A stretch of 64,000 nt of DNA, from NCBI GenBank assembly GCA_013396635.1, contig WBMW01005075.1, positions 27,420 through 91,419 on the forward strand, written 5' to 3'. The translations under genes were made by a program, and so were the position numbers. The notes under the pieces were generated by a model that ran no database searches, was not told the origin of the DNA, and was given only the letters and a program-made list of their open reading frames with translations. Source of the DNA: Penelope pileata. Lineage: Eukaryota; Chordata; Aves; Galliformes; Cracidae. Below are positions 50,653 through 63,759 of the stretch, one piece after another (position 1 is the first letter of the stretch; the number at the start of each line of letters is the position of its first letter).

Positions 50653-53391
50653 CTTCGAACCAAAAGAGAATTTCGCATAGCCAAGAACAATATTCACAAA
50701 ATTCACCATTCCCCTCATCACTTAAAGCCGTTCATGTCTGTACATATACTATTATCTCTCACCTGTGTATTTTCATCACAGTCCCCCACTTTCATTTTTG
50801 ACTACCCACAAATATTACTACAAATTAAAACTGAAAAAAAGAAGAAATTCAAGTAATCAGATAAATACAATGACTTTCTACACTGGCTGTCCAAAATAAA
50901 AATACCTTTCCTTTCTTAATTATATGTGGATATTTATCTTACACTATTTAATGAGAAGTCAAATAAATGTTCTTTGGCAAACGATTTCAAGCTAAGAACA
51001 TCAAGGAGAAAACAATCAACTTTGCAAGAGCCAGTCTATCACACTCAATGCCTTTGAGAGTGAGGGAAGGCTCTATGTCCAGAACAGCCATGTTGTAGGG
51101 CTACAACTTCAGGACTGAGAAGAAAATGAAAGTGACTAAGAAACTAACTCACTATGAAAAAGAAAAAAATTGTTAAGGACCTTAATTTGAGAAAGGAATG
51201 TAAGTGGCAGTACTGAGAAAAAAAAAGGGTGAACTTTCAGTGGAAGTTGAATTTCAGAGAATACATTTTATTTGTCTTATCAAATACTTCCAATTTCAGC
51301 CGTTCTAAACTTCTGGAGCAACAGTCAGTATTATTAAGGGTGGGAGGGTTAAGCTGTTTAAATGTTCAATAGACATTTCAGCAGGCAAAGTGGGGATATT
51401 TTTCAATCTTGAGTTTTTCAGATACACTGAAATCATATTTCCTGTCTTTCTCTGCAGCCAGAAAGACTTCTGTTTGTTTTAATTTTAAATGGGAAACTTG
51501 AATTTTCATATAAATTACTTGCTTCTAGAAGGTGAAGCTTTCCAATATCCATCCAATATCGTAACAAACCATTATGTGAACTACAGAAAATCAGTATTGC
51601 TGCCATCAAAACCCACTGAGGCAGCACAAACACTTAGCTTCTTAGCATGGCACAAAAGGATGTCATAATATCATGCAAACCACTACTTCTCCTTCATGAG
51701 CAATCCATGATTTGGCATCTATTTGTCCCACAGAAAGTGCTATAAGTATTGACCTTAGAGAAAAAAGAAGTAACAAGGAGTAAACAAAGCACTTAATCTG
51801 TAAAAACTACAGCATGGAAATACTGTTTGGACACAGAACTGACGTAAGCAAGCTGATTACAGTTTTCAAAATGGCTAGACTGTTATGAAAGGGTCAAACA
51901 CTCTACAGCTCAAATTTAACATGTTATGAAGATCTAGCTATTTCATTCAGATTCTTGCACTCTCTTCTCTTAACAAAATTTGCTGCTTTCAAGACACCCA
52001 GGTCTCTCCATACAAAATATGTACTTTATTTTGCATAATAATAAAACACACATTTAAAATTTTCAGTTAGGCTAAAAGCATTATATTAAGAACACATACA
52101 TGCAGGTAAATACAATTATCAGCACGATAGGTTAAACACGATTTAGCAAATTACTGCAGGTAAACTTCCTACATGAAAAAATACATTTCTGGCATACTCA
52201 CCATTAGACTTTCAAATAAATGAGTGTATGCATTTCCATTGGGAGGAACAAAAATGCTTATTAGCATTTAACAAAGAGGAAAAAAATCTCAAAATTAGAA
52301 TGTCATCTAAAGTTTAAAAAAGTAAGAAAAACAGACTTCTAGACTTAATACTTGTTAACAAGTCATTTGCACAAGGAATGCAGAAATGGTTCTCAATTAC
52401 TAGCACTGTTCTGTAATTCTATGTTTATGGGGAAAAAAGCCCACAAAAATTCAGCATAGAAAAGGAACACAAAATAAGGAAACCAGTGTATGCAATTTTT
52501 GAAGTCTCCTACAAGCATTTTTCAGTACTCCTGAAGGGTTCCTCTCATTACACTTAGTAATATTTGAAAATCAACCATATAATATAATTGTTCAATAATT
52601 TTGGAGATGTGATTGATGCTTGAAGGATCCATATTGAATACTGCCTTCCATTGCTTCATGAGAGGAAGATTTTAATTGTCAGTTGGCTTTGTTTTAGTTT
52701 TTCTGCTTGATTTTTTAAAAAGGACAACAAAAAAATCCCAATAACATATGTCTTTTTAGACAGCAAAAGATTTTCACTAACCTAAAGTTGCCAAGGGGCT
52801 CCCAAAGCTTTTCAACATGAATGATATGGATTGATGAGAATTTTAAAACAAACTGGGCTTGTTGCCCACAGTCAGAATTAAAAGCCTACCTTTAGAATAA
52901 CTCACTGTTGAGCTTGAGAAGAAGAATGGTATACTACTCAAATTATGATGCGATGCTACATCTTATTCACCCAGTTCATAAGGCACCAGTCAGCTCAGTT
53001 CAACTGGCCTCTAATTTGAGCACAACTGAAAATAAATCTTAATATTCCTTCCAAAAATTCAAGTCTTGGCACAGATCTGAGTACTTCTGAAAGTCCTCTC
53101 TCTTCTGTGGTTTTCGCACTGCTAAAGGACTTGATAAAAAAGATATTTCTACTCATGGTTACATGCAGCTTCCTGTGGCACAGAATACCATTTCAGAATT
53201 GCATAGATGAGAACCAACATTCAAGTCTCCTTACGTTGAATCAATACTCAAAGTCCATACAAGGTAGTTTACATGTATCTATCATTATTCTTCTTCATAG
53301 TCAATCTGATTAATTTGAGGACAGCGTGAAGCAGTGTAACTGGCTTCATTTCTGTGAGATTTTGATGGATTTTTTGCTTTGTTCAGTTTTA

Positions 53392-53410
53392 TTTTTTTTT
53401 GGGGGGGGGG
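53392..53410. repeat. T9G10 homopolymer junction
   Basis: Nine T residues (53392-53400) run straight into ten G residues (53401-53410). Read on the COMMD10 transcript strand it is C10A9. No element is attached, and the run lengths may be affected by sequencing error. Confidence 0.85.
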
Positions 53411-56400
53411 CTAATTTTGGTTTTTCGTTTGGTTTAAACCATGTAATAGAATCTCATAAAAACTTATTATTGATTCATTCTTTACAGGTATCACAGAAGA
53501 TATCAATCTTCTGTGGAAAACACAGAGACCCAACAAACTACTGCAGAAAAAGTGGGAAGACTGAAGTAATACAGCAATTTGTTTCATGCTCCATCGGTAA
53601 ATAGGTCCGCCTTTTTGATTTTCAAACACTGTAATCTTTATTTTGAGAAGCCTGTCAGTTCAAAATGACATAATATTTGTGACAATTTTGATATTACTGA
53701 ACAAGAGATTATGCCTTTTGCATCCTGAAGGAAAAGTCTACATGCCTGTTTTAATACAGCTTTTTTCATACAAAACCAAATAATACAAAAATAATATCAG
53801 AATTGTTCAGAGTTATACTCTACTCATCTATTTCTATCAAATGTAGCACATTTATAACTGCATTGTATCAGTTTACACACAGCAACTTCACTACACGAAT
53901 GCTGGAATGCTCAATTAGTTTAAAGGCTGTTTTACTAAAGTCTAAAGTAAATACTGATTATTTAAGATTCCAAATTCTAAGCCTCTACTGGTATAACATT
54001 ACGAATAAGTAACAATCACTACAATTGGTATAGGAAAGAACACAACTTGATTTATATCTCAGAAATGAGCAACTTGGAGAAGAAAACCCCCTCCCCAGTC
54101 CATGCTTCAGAAAGTACATTTACGATAGCTACAGAAATAAAGTTGGAGAAACTCTCTCACAGTACCAGTACGAGCAGAAACTACCAGACGTTTTAAAGAC
54201 GGCACCTGGCACATACAGATTCTGAGCTATATGATGTGCACTTGACTGTAGACTCCTTCAAAAGTTCTTCCAGTCCATTTAAGGAAAGAATGTTAGAGCA
54301 AAAGAAACACAAGAATGAGAAGCCAAAGTGTGCTTTGATGGCTTTCTACAGAAGTTAATGACTTTTCATAGAAATTTCATTAAGTTTCTGACTCTAGACC
54401 TCTACTGCATTTCAAATAATAAGTAAAAAAACTGATGGCATACTATATTTAAAGATCTGTCCCCCTACTGTATGAACTACTACTGATGAGCCTTTTATCA
54501 ATTCACAACATTAAAAATAGAGAAACAGACTGAGATTTAACACAAAAAGGAAAATCTGAACAAATTATTCATCTTATTTGGTGAGGGTGTAAAACGAACT
54601 GGATTCTTCATACAAAGTTGGCTGACACTTCTTCCGATTTCCCCTTTTCTTCCCTACAAGTTCTATTTCTCTTCAGCAATCCTCACATAGCACATGTCAG
54701 GAAAGGTGACAGTTTTCAGAATTCTGAGTTCGATATCCAAAACAACACCCCTCACATCTTTAATCTTTGAATTTTTAAAAGGAAAAGATACACACCAAAA
54801 GTTACCAGAGTACTTCAAAAGGCAGGAAACAAAAGAAGTAATATGACATGAAATTGGTACAGCAAGTCTAATGCTAAAAAGCAACAACTTCAAAAGATTT
54901 TTCTCCTAATTTAAGTTACCGGAGGCTTTCATTTTTACATGTATTCTAACTGGTAAATAGCTACTTCAAAGCAAACAGAAAGGAACTATACGACAAACAT
55001 TAGAACCAGCATTCAAGATTCCAAAACCTGTAGTACTTAGAGATTAACTTTGTGCAAAAGTTAAAAGCATTGTTGTACTCTAGCACTACCTGAGTCATTT
55101 GTGGGCACAGAGAGGCAGTTAAAAAAGCACCATTCTATAAGTACCCATATGGAAAAACATAGCTCTTCTATCTACCAGAAGAATGCAACAATCTAGTGGT
55201 GGGAAGATGGACTCAGGTATATTTTAAACAGAGATACGGCACATTTTTATTAGCTGCACAAAATACACTACAAATTACTTGTCATTTCAAGCCTTGAAAT
55301 CAGAATCAGACCCCCATTTCAAAATCTTTTATGTATTAAGGAAAAAAAATTAGTCTGTATTACACAGGAAGCTAAATGAGACGAGCATAGATGTTTCAGA
55401 TGTTTTTTAACTGTTCTCAAAATGTACCTTCTATCATTTATCATTTACACTTACTTGATAGAGCAGAGGGTAAGAAAGATAGGAAAAAAATCCTCAAGAT
55501 ATAGTACCTAAAAACTATGAACTATTCAAGTACCTACTAACAATGTTGGGTGAGTGGAACATTAAAGAGACTCAACCAAGCTGTAGCTGGCTTTCAAAAT
55601 AAATCTAGGTAGATACAAAACTGTGTCTTCACTCCATGTTTCACCACTTGCCTTCTCTTTGCCACTATCTTTGATGGCATGATGGTGTCATGCTAGTTGG
55701 CTCACAATTCATTGTGACAATGGCCATAGGGACAACACTGTCTTGTGACCTCTGTTCGTCACTGTAAGAATGATTTTTGGAGCAAAAACTAACCAGAACC
55801 TGAAAGATGCTTTATTTCTGTTTAAGCTGCATTCCTCTTTATTTTGCCTTTCTTCCAATATCTGAATGAAATTTTCCCCCAAAACACACCACACAGCCTC
55901 AATTCTCTTCTTTGTCATAACAACCCTAGGATGTATACCTTTCAGAATAGTATATCTACAGACTAGCCAGCATTTAACAGGGAATTTAGTATATTCACAC
56001 TACAAATAAACCCCTTAGCAAGACCAGTTTCTGAGAAAATCACTTTCAGAATTTTTCCCATATGGCTTCAAACAGCCAGTCAAGATATAGAATTGACAGC
56101 TCTGTCAAGAGTTTTAGGTATGTGGTAACACTAGCTGCATTCCCACACATCATTATATTAAGTAATGCTGTCTGAATGCCATAAAAAACTTCTCCTGCTT
56201 GGCAACATAGGACTCTTGTCTTTTTTATTATGTATATTTCAGAGATACCATGAAGAGTTTCCCAAAACAAGAAGCCTATGAGGAATTTAGCTCAACTTGC
56301 ATTTTAAAACATACAGAATTACAGAGCAGCAAAAAATTCCCACAGAATATAATATGGGTGGGTTTTTTTGTTTGGCTGGTTTTGTTATTGTTTTTAAGGG

Positions 56401-59400
56401 ATGATGGTGAAGAAAAGTAAAGAAATCAATGAAAAATTGCCATGAGAATTCAGAGTGAACTTTACCAAAAAGCTTGCTCTTCTTCATAGAGAGGAAAAAG
56501 TACATTTTAATCTGAACAATACATCCTGATTTCTAAACTGACACAATACTAAGATTTAAAAACTGGACCAGACTCATATCAGATTTACCACTGACCTGTT
56601 CTAAAGGTCAAATTAAGAATATCTTCAAACAAAAAAATCTGATAAACATTCCATCATTCTAATTGATTAGGAACGCATTATCCAGTAGAAACAAGATACT
56701 AAAAGGACTACCATTTAAGTAAAGATTCAAAGAACCAATTAATGCAACACGAGAATATACGTAACTAATAACACTGGGCAACTGAAGACTGAATAAAGTT
56801 CAATGAGTAAAAATGAAAGGATGAAATGAGAAAATAAATACTACTAAACAGTACAGCTTTAGTTTAACTCTACCTTTTTTAGTAATCTCTCAGGACAATA
56901 GCCTCCTACCAATCAAGTAGTCTGCACCAAAAAAAAAAACAAACACCAATGACCTCGGTTCAAAAAAGAGCATTTTTTTCTAACAATTAGGAGTCATTTT
57001 CACGTATATTGCAGAGAAGAGTGATATTCTTCACCTGATCAGTACTCTGGAAAATACTTATTCAGTTGTACTAATAAACTCAATTTGGCTTCTCATCTTA
57101 ACGAAGCTATCAGTCAGTGCTTTACCGCCTACATCTATGCCACAGAACTGACACAATCAGAGTTCAGAAGATTACTGCACCTTGCAAGTAAGAAAAGAAT
57201 GTGGTTTAAGAGAAACACAAACACATAAGCACAAGTGAACTGTCTGTAAGGAATTACTTTTGCCTAACAGCTAGCGCCCTGAAGTCCAAATGTAGGCACT
57301 GCTGTAAGCCAAATGACACAAGCCTACTCTCCCAAAACATTTATGGGATCAAGTCTTCTAAATAATGTTTTAACCATATATACATTGCAAAGAATATTAA
57401 TAATTGGATATACTTCTCTTTAAAAAAAGAAGGTAATATAATCTCTAAAATCAATTTTAAAGTCTAAATAATAAATTCAGTCTAAAAAACTATCAAATAC
57501 TAGATTTTTCCAGTATTCCAACTTCTTTAAAGTAATTCAAGACATACTGATGAAAGTTTACAGCAAGTGTACTACAATAACAATACATCTTAAGACAGTA
57601 TTTTGCCCACTATTTCTCAATGTACACAAACATAACAAAGCAAATGCATGCTAATTACTTACAGAGCATAAAAAGAAATGGAGAGGTCATGCAGTCATCT
57701 ACTACACTCATAATCTTATGAATCTCCTTGTAGTGTCTTATAAGGAGATTATAAGTTCTTCCATTATCCCGTGTAATTTTTAAATATTTTCCCTTTACAT
57801 GCCTTGTTAGTAGAAAAAAATAATTTAGCAATTAGTTCTGTGGATTTAATCCTTTGGCTAAGGAAAAGCTCTCATGAACTTCACAGTTCTTCACTAAATT
57901 GAAGTCAAAGGGATTAAAATTTTACAGGTTTTTCAAAACAAACTAAGAAAGTAAATCCAAGCTGTTGAAACCCAAACTATGCTTTAAGGCCTACATTCAC
58001 ACTCAAACTGACACTCAATTTGCCGTCCAGGCTAGGAAAAGAAAAAAGTAAAAACGATTATTTAAGCTTAAGAAGAGGTGGACGCCTATATTTAAACTTG
58101 CTTTCATGCATAAAAAAAAGGAAATGGCACTGATATTTTTGCAGCTGCTTTTGTGCAAATATAATTCCAAATGACAGTTTAAATCAGCTTTATGTGAGAT
58201 GTAATACACTACCAAAATGCAATTTCATTATGCGAGATGGTGGTGAGGCCACAAAGGATCTCCAAAGCCATATCACACACCAAAAGCATTGTGTCTTGCA
58301 GACCTCACACAAAACTGAAGGCACAAACATAGCAATTTCATCCCCAAATAAGGTCACTGAAGTTGCAAAGGATGCAAGTACTAACATAGCTAGAATTACG
58401 AATGAATGATGATCAAAGGTTTTTGTTCTAGTTTCTCATATGCTGGAAATCCAACAGCAATAAATAGGTCACTGAATAGTCTGTCTCAATAAAATTATCA
58501 GACAGTTGCTTGGTAGAGCATCTTCAGAATTACCTTTCATTCCACACATACATGCCATATTCTGAAAAGTTAACCTTATAACCTTTCATGATTTCACTTG
58601 GTTTTCAACATGCTCACCTCCCTCAACAGAAAGTCAAGCTTACCATACTGTACCTCTGACCATTTAAACTCTGGAACTTGTACGCTTGATATTGGTAAAC
58701 ATTTCTTCAAAAAGACATAAATCAAAAATGTTATGTGTAGCTAATCTTTTTGCATACTTACATTATCATCCATTTACTTGCCTATGTTCCCAAGCTAGTA
58801 GAATTTTACGCATCAAAAACCTACAAGCTTCTAAAACTACAGGTGTCTAATATTACCCAGTTTTCCAAATGATCAATGTTTAAGCACTTTGGAAAAAATC
58901 AACTGTAACGTCATTATGAACCTCTTCAGTCTCTACCACTGACACATCATGTTTTCTCAAAATGTGCACTTCACACCTAAAAGACTAAAAGCCGCTCTAT
59001 TTCTATCCTATTTTCCTATTTCACTAACCGAATCATAGAGTAACAAATCAAATCTTATCCCAGTAAGATATATAGCAATGATAAAAATAAAGCAAAAATA
59101 ATTCAGTGTTCAACAGTTCTGTTGAATCATTTGATCCTGTCTGACACTGATATGTTCTGTATACATCTCCTAAGCCACTTGAAGGCTTATTGCAAATCAA
59201 CGAAAGGATGTTACAACTGCTCAAAGATGTATACATTTATGTCTAAAGATGACATGGGCCAGACTTCCACAGCATGAGCCAAAGTTCTAACTGGTAACGG
59301 GCACATACAAAGCAAGGAAGTTTTAAATAATTATCTTGCAAAATGTACTATCAAACCAGATTACAAAATCAAGGATGACAGAAGCTCAGAAACACATTAA

Positions 59401-59784
59401 TTATAGAGAAATAACATAAACTAAACCACTGCCAAGGATCATGAGCAAATTTTACCTTTGCCCTACTGTAAAGCATGTTCATGTTCACGTGTGCTACATG
59501 TATTCATATACTGTAAAGCATATCACAAATGATATTTAGGTCACATTACATTGCTAATAGTGCAAATAGTTTCAATAGTTATAGCAGCTAAACTAACATG
59601 TAAATCTCTTTGAAACATAAAAATTCACTACCCTGACCACACATACCCACTACCAAATAAGTATCCTATTTGTTTTGTTTTGTCTTTCAGTACCTTGTAC
59701 TGTCATAAGTTTTGTTTGTTATACTCCTTGCTTTAAAAAACAACTATATAGCTTTACTGTCTTAAAAAATAATAATAAACTTAC

Positions 59785-59940
59785 CTTCTGAGGGGTTAAA
59801 ACCCTTTGCCTGAACTTTTCAATTGTCTCTTGACCTGCAGCTGCCCATGCACTGGCAAACGCCTCAGCTTTGTCTTGGTCCAGGTGAATGCTTTGCAGCT
59901 GTTGTTGCAGTGAAGCAGGCTTCAAATTGTGATAAACAGC
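59785..59940 (-). CDS. COMMD10: COMMD10 exon, helical N-terminal region to COMM linker
   Basis: The minus strand gives 52 codons in phase 0 at both ends, starting AVYHNLKPASLQQQLQSIHL and ending EKFRQRVLTPQK. This matches COMMD10 residues of about 82-133: the last helices of the N-terminal globular domain and the linker into the COMM domain. The acceptor is TTTAAACAG at 59941-59949 and the donor is a consensus GTAAGT below 59785. It joins in frame to the exon at 46620-46730 (LTPQK then LETIG) and to the exon at 61547-61657 (FILEQ then AVYHN). The longer open frame around it (59719-60204) is intron read-through. No frameshift or stop interrupts the exon. Confidence 0.97.
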
Positions 59941-61546
59941 CTGTTTAAAGGAAAAATAACTGCTATTGTTGAGGTATTGTTTTACAAGTTGTGCCAAACA
60001 AATTCTACTACAGATGATGCACACAAGATTTTTTGCTAACAACTTTATAGTGGGACTGCAAGCATCCCTCTTCCTAACCCTTCCACTGAGAAAATACAGA
60101 AAAGAGTAACTGTCCTGATTACATCTCAAAGTGCAAATGACTCTTCTCAAGACAAACAAACCATGAAAATGAAATATGCAAACCAGACCTATATGCTTCC
60201 ACACTAGGTAATGCCAAAGCAGCTATCACTGGAAAAAGAAAAAAAAAAAAAACCTTTAAAGTCAATTGCAACCATGAAAAAAGGACAACTTTTCCAAATT
60301 CACACTGTTCAAGCAATGATCAAGGTACTCAAGGTGATCAAGACATGAGCGTTTTGCCAGAAATGGTGAGATTGCTATTATGGCCACATTAACATTGATT
60401 TTTGTGGTAAACACTGTATCATCTGCTGCTCTTCACTCTCAAAAGAGAACTCCTTCATCCTCCCAATCCCCCATACCTTAAAAAAAAATAATAATAAAAA
60501 AATCCAATACATATAGCAAAGACCATGAAGCAGTCTTCTATCCTGTGTTTGTAGATGAAAAGTCTGTTAAAGTCATGCTTTGAAAGAACAAGCAACTATC
60601 AGCTGGAACACAGAAGAGCCCTCATACAACATGTACTCCACATGGAAATTTTCAGTGGACTAATCAGTACTTCTTTCTTCTTTCTTTTTTAATGCAAAGT
60701 AGGAAGCTCTAGGACAGATTTTTCTACTTTTTCTATTAATCTCCAGTAATTATGAAATTAATACCAGATATATGAAATTAATACCAGAGAATAATACAGG
60801 TAAGCCCGGGTCCAGTTGAGATGAAAATTCAAAATTCCAGTCTGGATGTGACCACAGTTTTTGTTTTAACTGTTTGATGGATAGGAGATACAGGCAGGAC
60901 TGTCTGTTTGTTCTCTTTTTAATACTGTGGAATATGTTAACTAAGTTAACTAATGTTAAATTAACAGGTGCAAGAAAAAAAAATGACTTAAGTCACCCAG
61001 CATACCTGATAATCGTCAGTATGCACATCCTATGCACAGACTACACTTACCATACTTGCACAGAAACGTAACTCTTCTTTATTGTTGCAGCTACCTTATT
61101 TACAATGGCTTCCCACCTGAGTGGTGGCTAACTAGCAACCCAGAGCAGAACCAAAAATACCCTCCTTTTGTAAGACACTCAGCTGGACATCAAGCAGTCA
61201 CCTACTCATTCAGATACTAGAGCTAGAGCAGGTGGGTCTGTTCACCTACAAATAAAAAGAAAGGCTACATCTCATAATTAGCAACACTTCTCTCACAGTC
61301 ATGCAGAGCTGGTTTCCATCACCTGTATTTATCTTAGCGGGAAATTCACCCCATAAATGCAATGAGTTCAATTCAAATAAGCGAAGAATGCAAACAAATT
61401 TGTGAAATCAAACCCCAAAACATACATAATATACTACAGATACATGTTTCTAGAAATTACTTTTTTATCTTAGCATCTGTACTTTTAAATTTACAATCTC
61501 ATGGAAAACATGCATTTTTCAATTTATAATGATAAAAACAATGTAC
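59941..61546 (-). other. COMMD10: COMMD10 intron of 1,606 bases
   Basis: The minus-strand intron runs from the GTACAT donor at 61546 to the AAACAG acceptor at 59941. It contains a 20-base tandem duplication at 60751-60790 and A-rich tracts near 60239-60252 and 60480-60500. No mobile element was recognised. Confidence 0.9.
60751..60790. repeat. Two-copy 20-base tandem duplication
   Basis: TATGAAATTAATACCAGATA (60751-60770) is followed at once by TATGAAATTAATACCAGAGA (60771-60790), differing at one of 20 positions. It is a recent local duplication inside the short COMMD10 intron. Confidence 0.92.
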
Positions 61547-61657
61547 CTGTTCCAAAATGAATGATATAGTTTCAAGAACTAGATGAAGATCTTGCTTTTC
61601 CAATGAAAAAGCCATTTGAAGTTTTTCTTCTTCTTCTTCACTGAAGCTGCTTTCAGC
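61547..61657 (-). CDS. COMMD10: COMMD10 exon, acidic run and helix of the N-terminal domain
   Basis: The minus strand gives 37 codons in phase 0 at both ends, starting AESSFSEEEEEKLQMAFSLE and ending LVLETISFILEQ. This matches COMMD10 residues of about 45-81, in the N-terminal helical domain. Five consecutive glutamates come from a GAA-rich run (plus-strand TTC repeats at about 61626-61640), a slippage-prone coding tract. The acceptor is TGTGCTTCAG just above 61657. The donor reads GTACAT, which departs from GTAAGT at positions +4 to +6. It splices in frame to 59785-59940. The exon or exons for residues 1-44 are not seen up to 64000. Confidence 0.96.
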
Positions 61658-62535
61658 CTGAAGCACAAAAATGGTTACAGCTGACGTTCTGTTTGGCCAG
61701 CATGAACATTTTTGCCAAAAGAAAAAACTGTCTCTCTTTTCATACACATCCTGTGCAGTTTTTTTAAATAGAAATAACAAAGTAAAGCCCTTTTCCAACC
61801 TTAAAATGCAATCTAATTCATCTCACTGAAATTCAGGTTTAGCTTCTTACACGACATTGTGGGTTTTTATCAGGATCACTTGAAATACACCACAAGAAAA
61901 TGCTTTCTCCTTGCACTTGAGAGCTACTAAGGAAACACTTATCTTTTGACTACATCAGATCATCATCTCCAAAAAACTTTTATAAATAAGAAGTACACTA
62001 CTTGAATCAGACTCCAAAGAAAACAGCAGGCAAAAGCTGTTGTCTAATTAGTTTCATAGGCTTCTTCCAACTCCAGATGCTCCTTCCGAAAAATGTCTAC
62101 TCTGTTATAGAGGAAATAAAGCCCTAATGTATACTACTTTGAAAGTCACATTTAAATATAATCTATAGTATAACATATTATTGAAAATCATTCAGAATGT
62201 GCTGTACTTTTAAATACAGCAGTCATGTTTACTATAACAAAGTAAATTGAACAGTAATTTAAATGCAGATATTTTCATCCTTTAGAATGTAATTACTAAT
62301 AAATCTATGGTACAAACATCAAAACGCCCTATTTAGACCACTTAATAACCAAAACTGCAAAGCTCCACAAAAAAAAAAATTGAGCTGTCAGAATAAACAA
62401 AATGAGGCAATTACACAGAAATTTCAATGATCATGTCTGCAGGAAGAATATCAAAATGAAAATGTTACTTGAATCATTAGCTGTTAGAAGGAAACGTGGA
62501 GCTCTAAGTATCTGCTTTGCTAAGGGAAATAAGTT

Positions 62536-62885
62536 TAGAATCATAGAGTCATTAAGGCTCAAAAAGACCTCTAAGATCATCCACTCCATCTGTCAACCCA
62601 TCCCCACTGCGCCCACTGAGCCACATCGCTCAGTGCCACATCTCCACATTCACTGAACACCTTCAGCGATAGCGACTCCACCACCTCCCTGGCAGCCTGC
62701 TCCAGTGCCTGACCACTCTTTCTGACAATTTTCTCCTAATACTCAACCTGAACCTCTCCTGGTGCAACGTGAGGCCATCACCTCTTGTCCTATGGCTGTT
62801 ACCTGGGAGAACAACCCCACCTCATGACAACCTCCTTTCAAAGAGCTGTGGAGAGAGATGAGGTCTCCTCTGGCCCTCCTCAAAA
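62536..62885 (-). mobile_element. CR1 3' fragment, older subfamily
   Basis: It starts TAGAATCATAGAGTCATTAA and keeps the reversed CR1 order: AAAAAGACCTCTAAGATCAT, CACATCGCTCAGTGCCACAT, ACTCCACCACCTCCCTGGCA, GCCTGCTCCAGTGCCTGACC, CACTCTTTCTGACAATTTTC and CATCACCTCTTGTCCTATGG. The CCACATC and TCAGTGCCACATCT words point to a different CR1 subfamily from the copies at 34 and 39 kb. About 350 bases remain, and no reading frame is intact. Confidence 0.9.
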
Positions 62886-63129
62886 TTCTACATACTTTAG
62901 GGCACTTTTTAATGGTAGATTTGCACAGAGGAATAAAATAACTTTAGATGCACAAGGAAGGCTCTTGCTCATATCACTTTATGAGGTGAAAATGGTGCAT
63001 GGCGTGAAGGTTGTGCAACTTTCCAGGCACCTGGGATCCAGCTTGAATCTGTGGTGGGTTGTTTTACTTGTATGCCCAAAACATGAAATACAAGTGGATG
63101 TGAGCACAGCAGAAGCCTTGTGCTCCTCT

Positions 63130-63250
63130 TAGTCCAGGGGGGCCTCTCCACACAGCGGCCAAAACCTCCTGAGGGGATCAAGCCCCCTGAGGGGATCATG
63201 GGCTGCGCTGCAGAGGTCAAACCCCCCTGAGGCGGCTGCGGGGCCTTCAC
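63130..63250. repeat. GC-richer patch with short direct repeats
   Basis: CCTGAGGGGATCA occurs at 63168-63180 and again at 63186-63198, and a third partial copy (CCCCCTGAGG) is near 63223-63232. The patch is rich in G and C compared with its flanks. I cannot place it in a known family; it may be part of an old LTR or another repeat. Confidence 0.6.
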
Positions 63251-63759
63251 ACTCCCTCGAGTTGGGCACTTTGGAAAGGACAACACAAAGATCCATCAGA
63301 CTGGTCTCGGTGATCTAGCTCACTCACTGAGACCCAGCTCATGTAAGCACTGATTGTAATGGTTAAAAGCTGCCGATCTGCTACTGGGTACCAGGGAAAC
63401 GCCAGCAACACGTTCCAGTTGCTAATGAGCCAACATCCACCCAAAGCAATTGAGAAACTCTGGCAGCACCAAGCTAGTGACTCTGGAGAGGAGAAACCAG
63501 GAACTCGATCAAGCCATCAAAACAACCCCTGCAGCCTCTGAACGACTGCCTGCAACACACTTTTCTACCCGTGCTGCTTCCAGCTTACAGTATTTTAATG
63601 CTTACACATATATGCAAGTGGATAAACCAAGCTCCGTATTTTGTTTCTTCTAAACACAGAAAAAGGAAATATGCAGAATGTAAAAGTTAAAAAATAAAGT
63701 TGAAGGAAGTCCTCAACAAAATCACCTCCGTTTGTTCACTTCTCCTACAGTCCCTCCGG

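Larger units (their letters stand above)
46731..59784 (-). other. COMMD10: COMMD10 intron of 13,054 bases
   Basis: It runs from the GTAAGT donor at 59784 to the TTTTATAG acceptor at 46731 on the minus strand. It holds CR1 fragments at 47533-47600, 48300-48397 and 50512-50652, an AT tandem repeat at 49201-49224, a GC-rich unassigned patch at 50225-50511 and a T9G10 run at 53392-53410. From about 50.7 to 59.7 kb I see no other element; the frames there are chance. Confidence 0.9.

Noticed and set aside
50211..50801. A 196-codon plus-strand frame
   Set aside because: It crosses a GC-rich repeat-like segment and a CR1 3' end, has no known domain, and owes its length to GC-rich sequence.
59034..59043. 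AATCATAGAG, a CR1-tail-like word
   Set aside because: Only ten bases match and nothing next to it continues as CR1.
59719..60204. A 161-codon minus-strand frame as a single gene
   Set aside because: Only the part at 59785-59940 matches COMMD10, and consensus splice sites bound it; the rest is intron read-through.
61499..61798. A 99-codon minus-strand frame as a single gene
   Set aside because: Only 61547-61657 is COMMD10; the N-terminal and C-terminal extensions are intron sequence.
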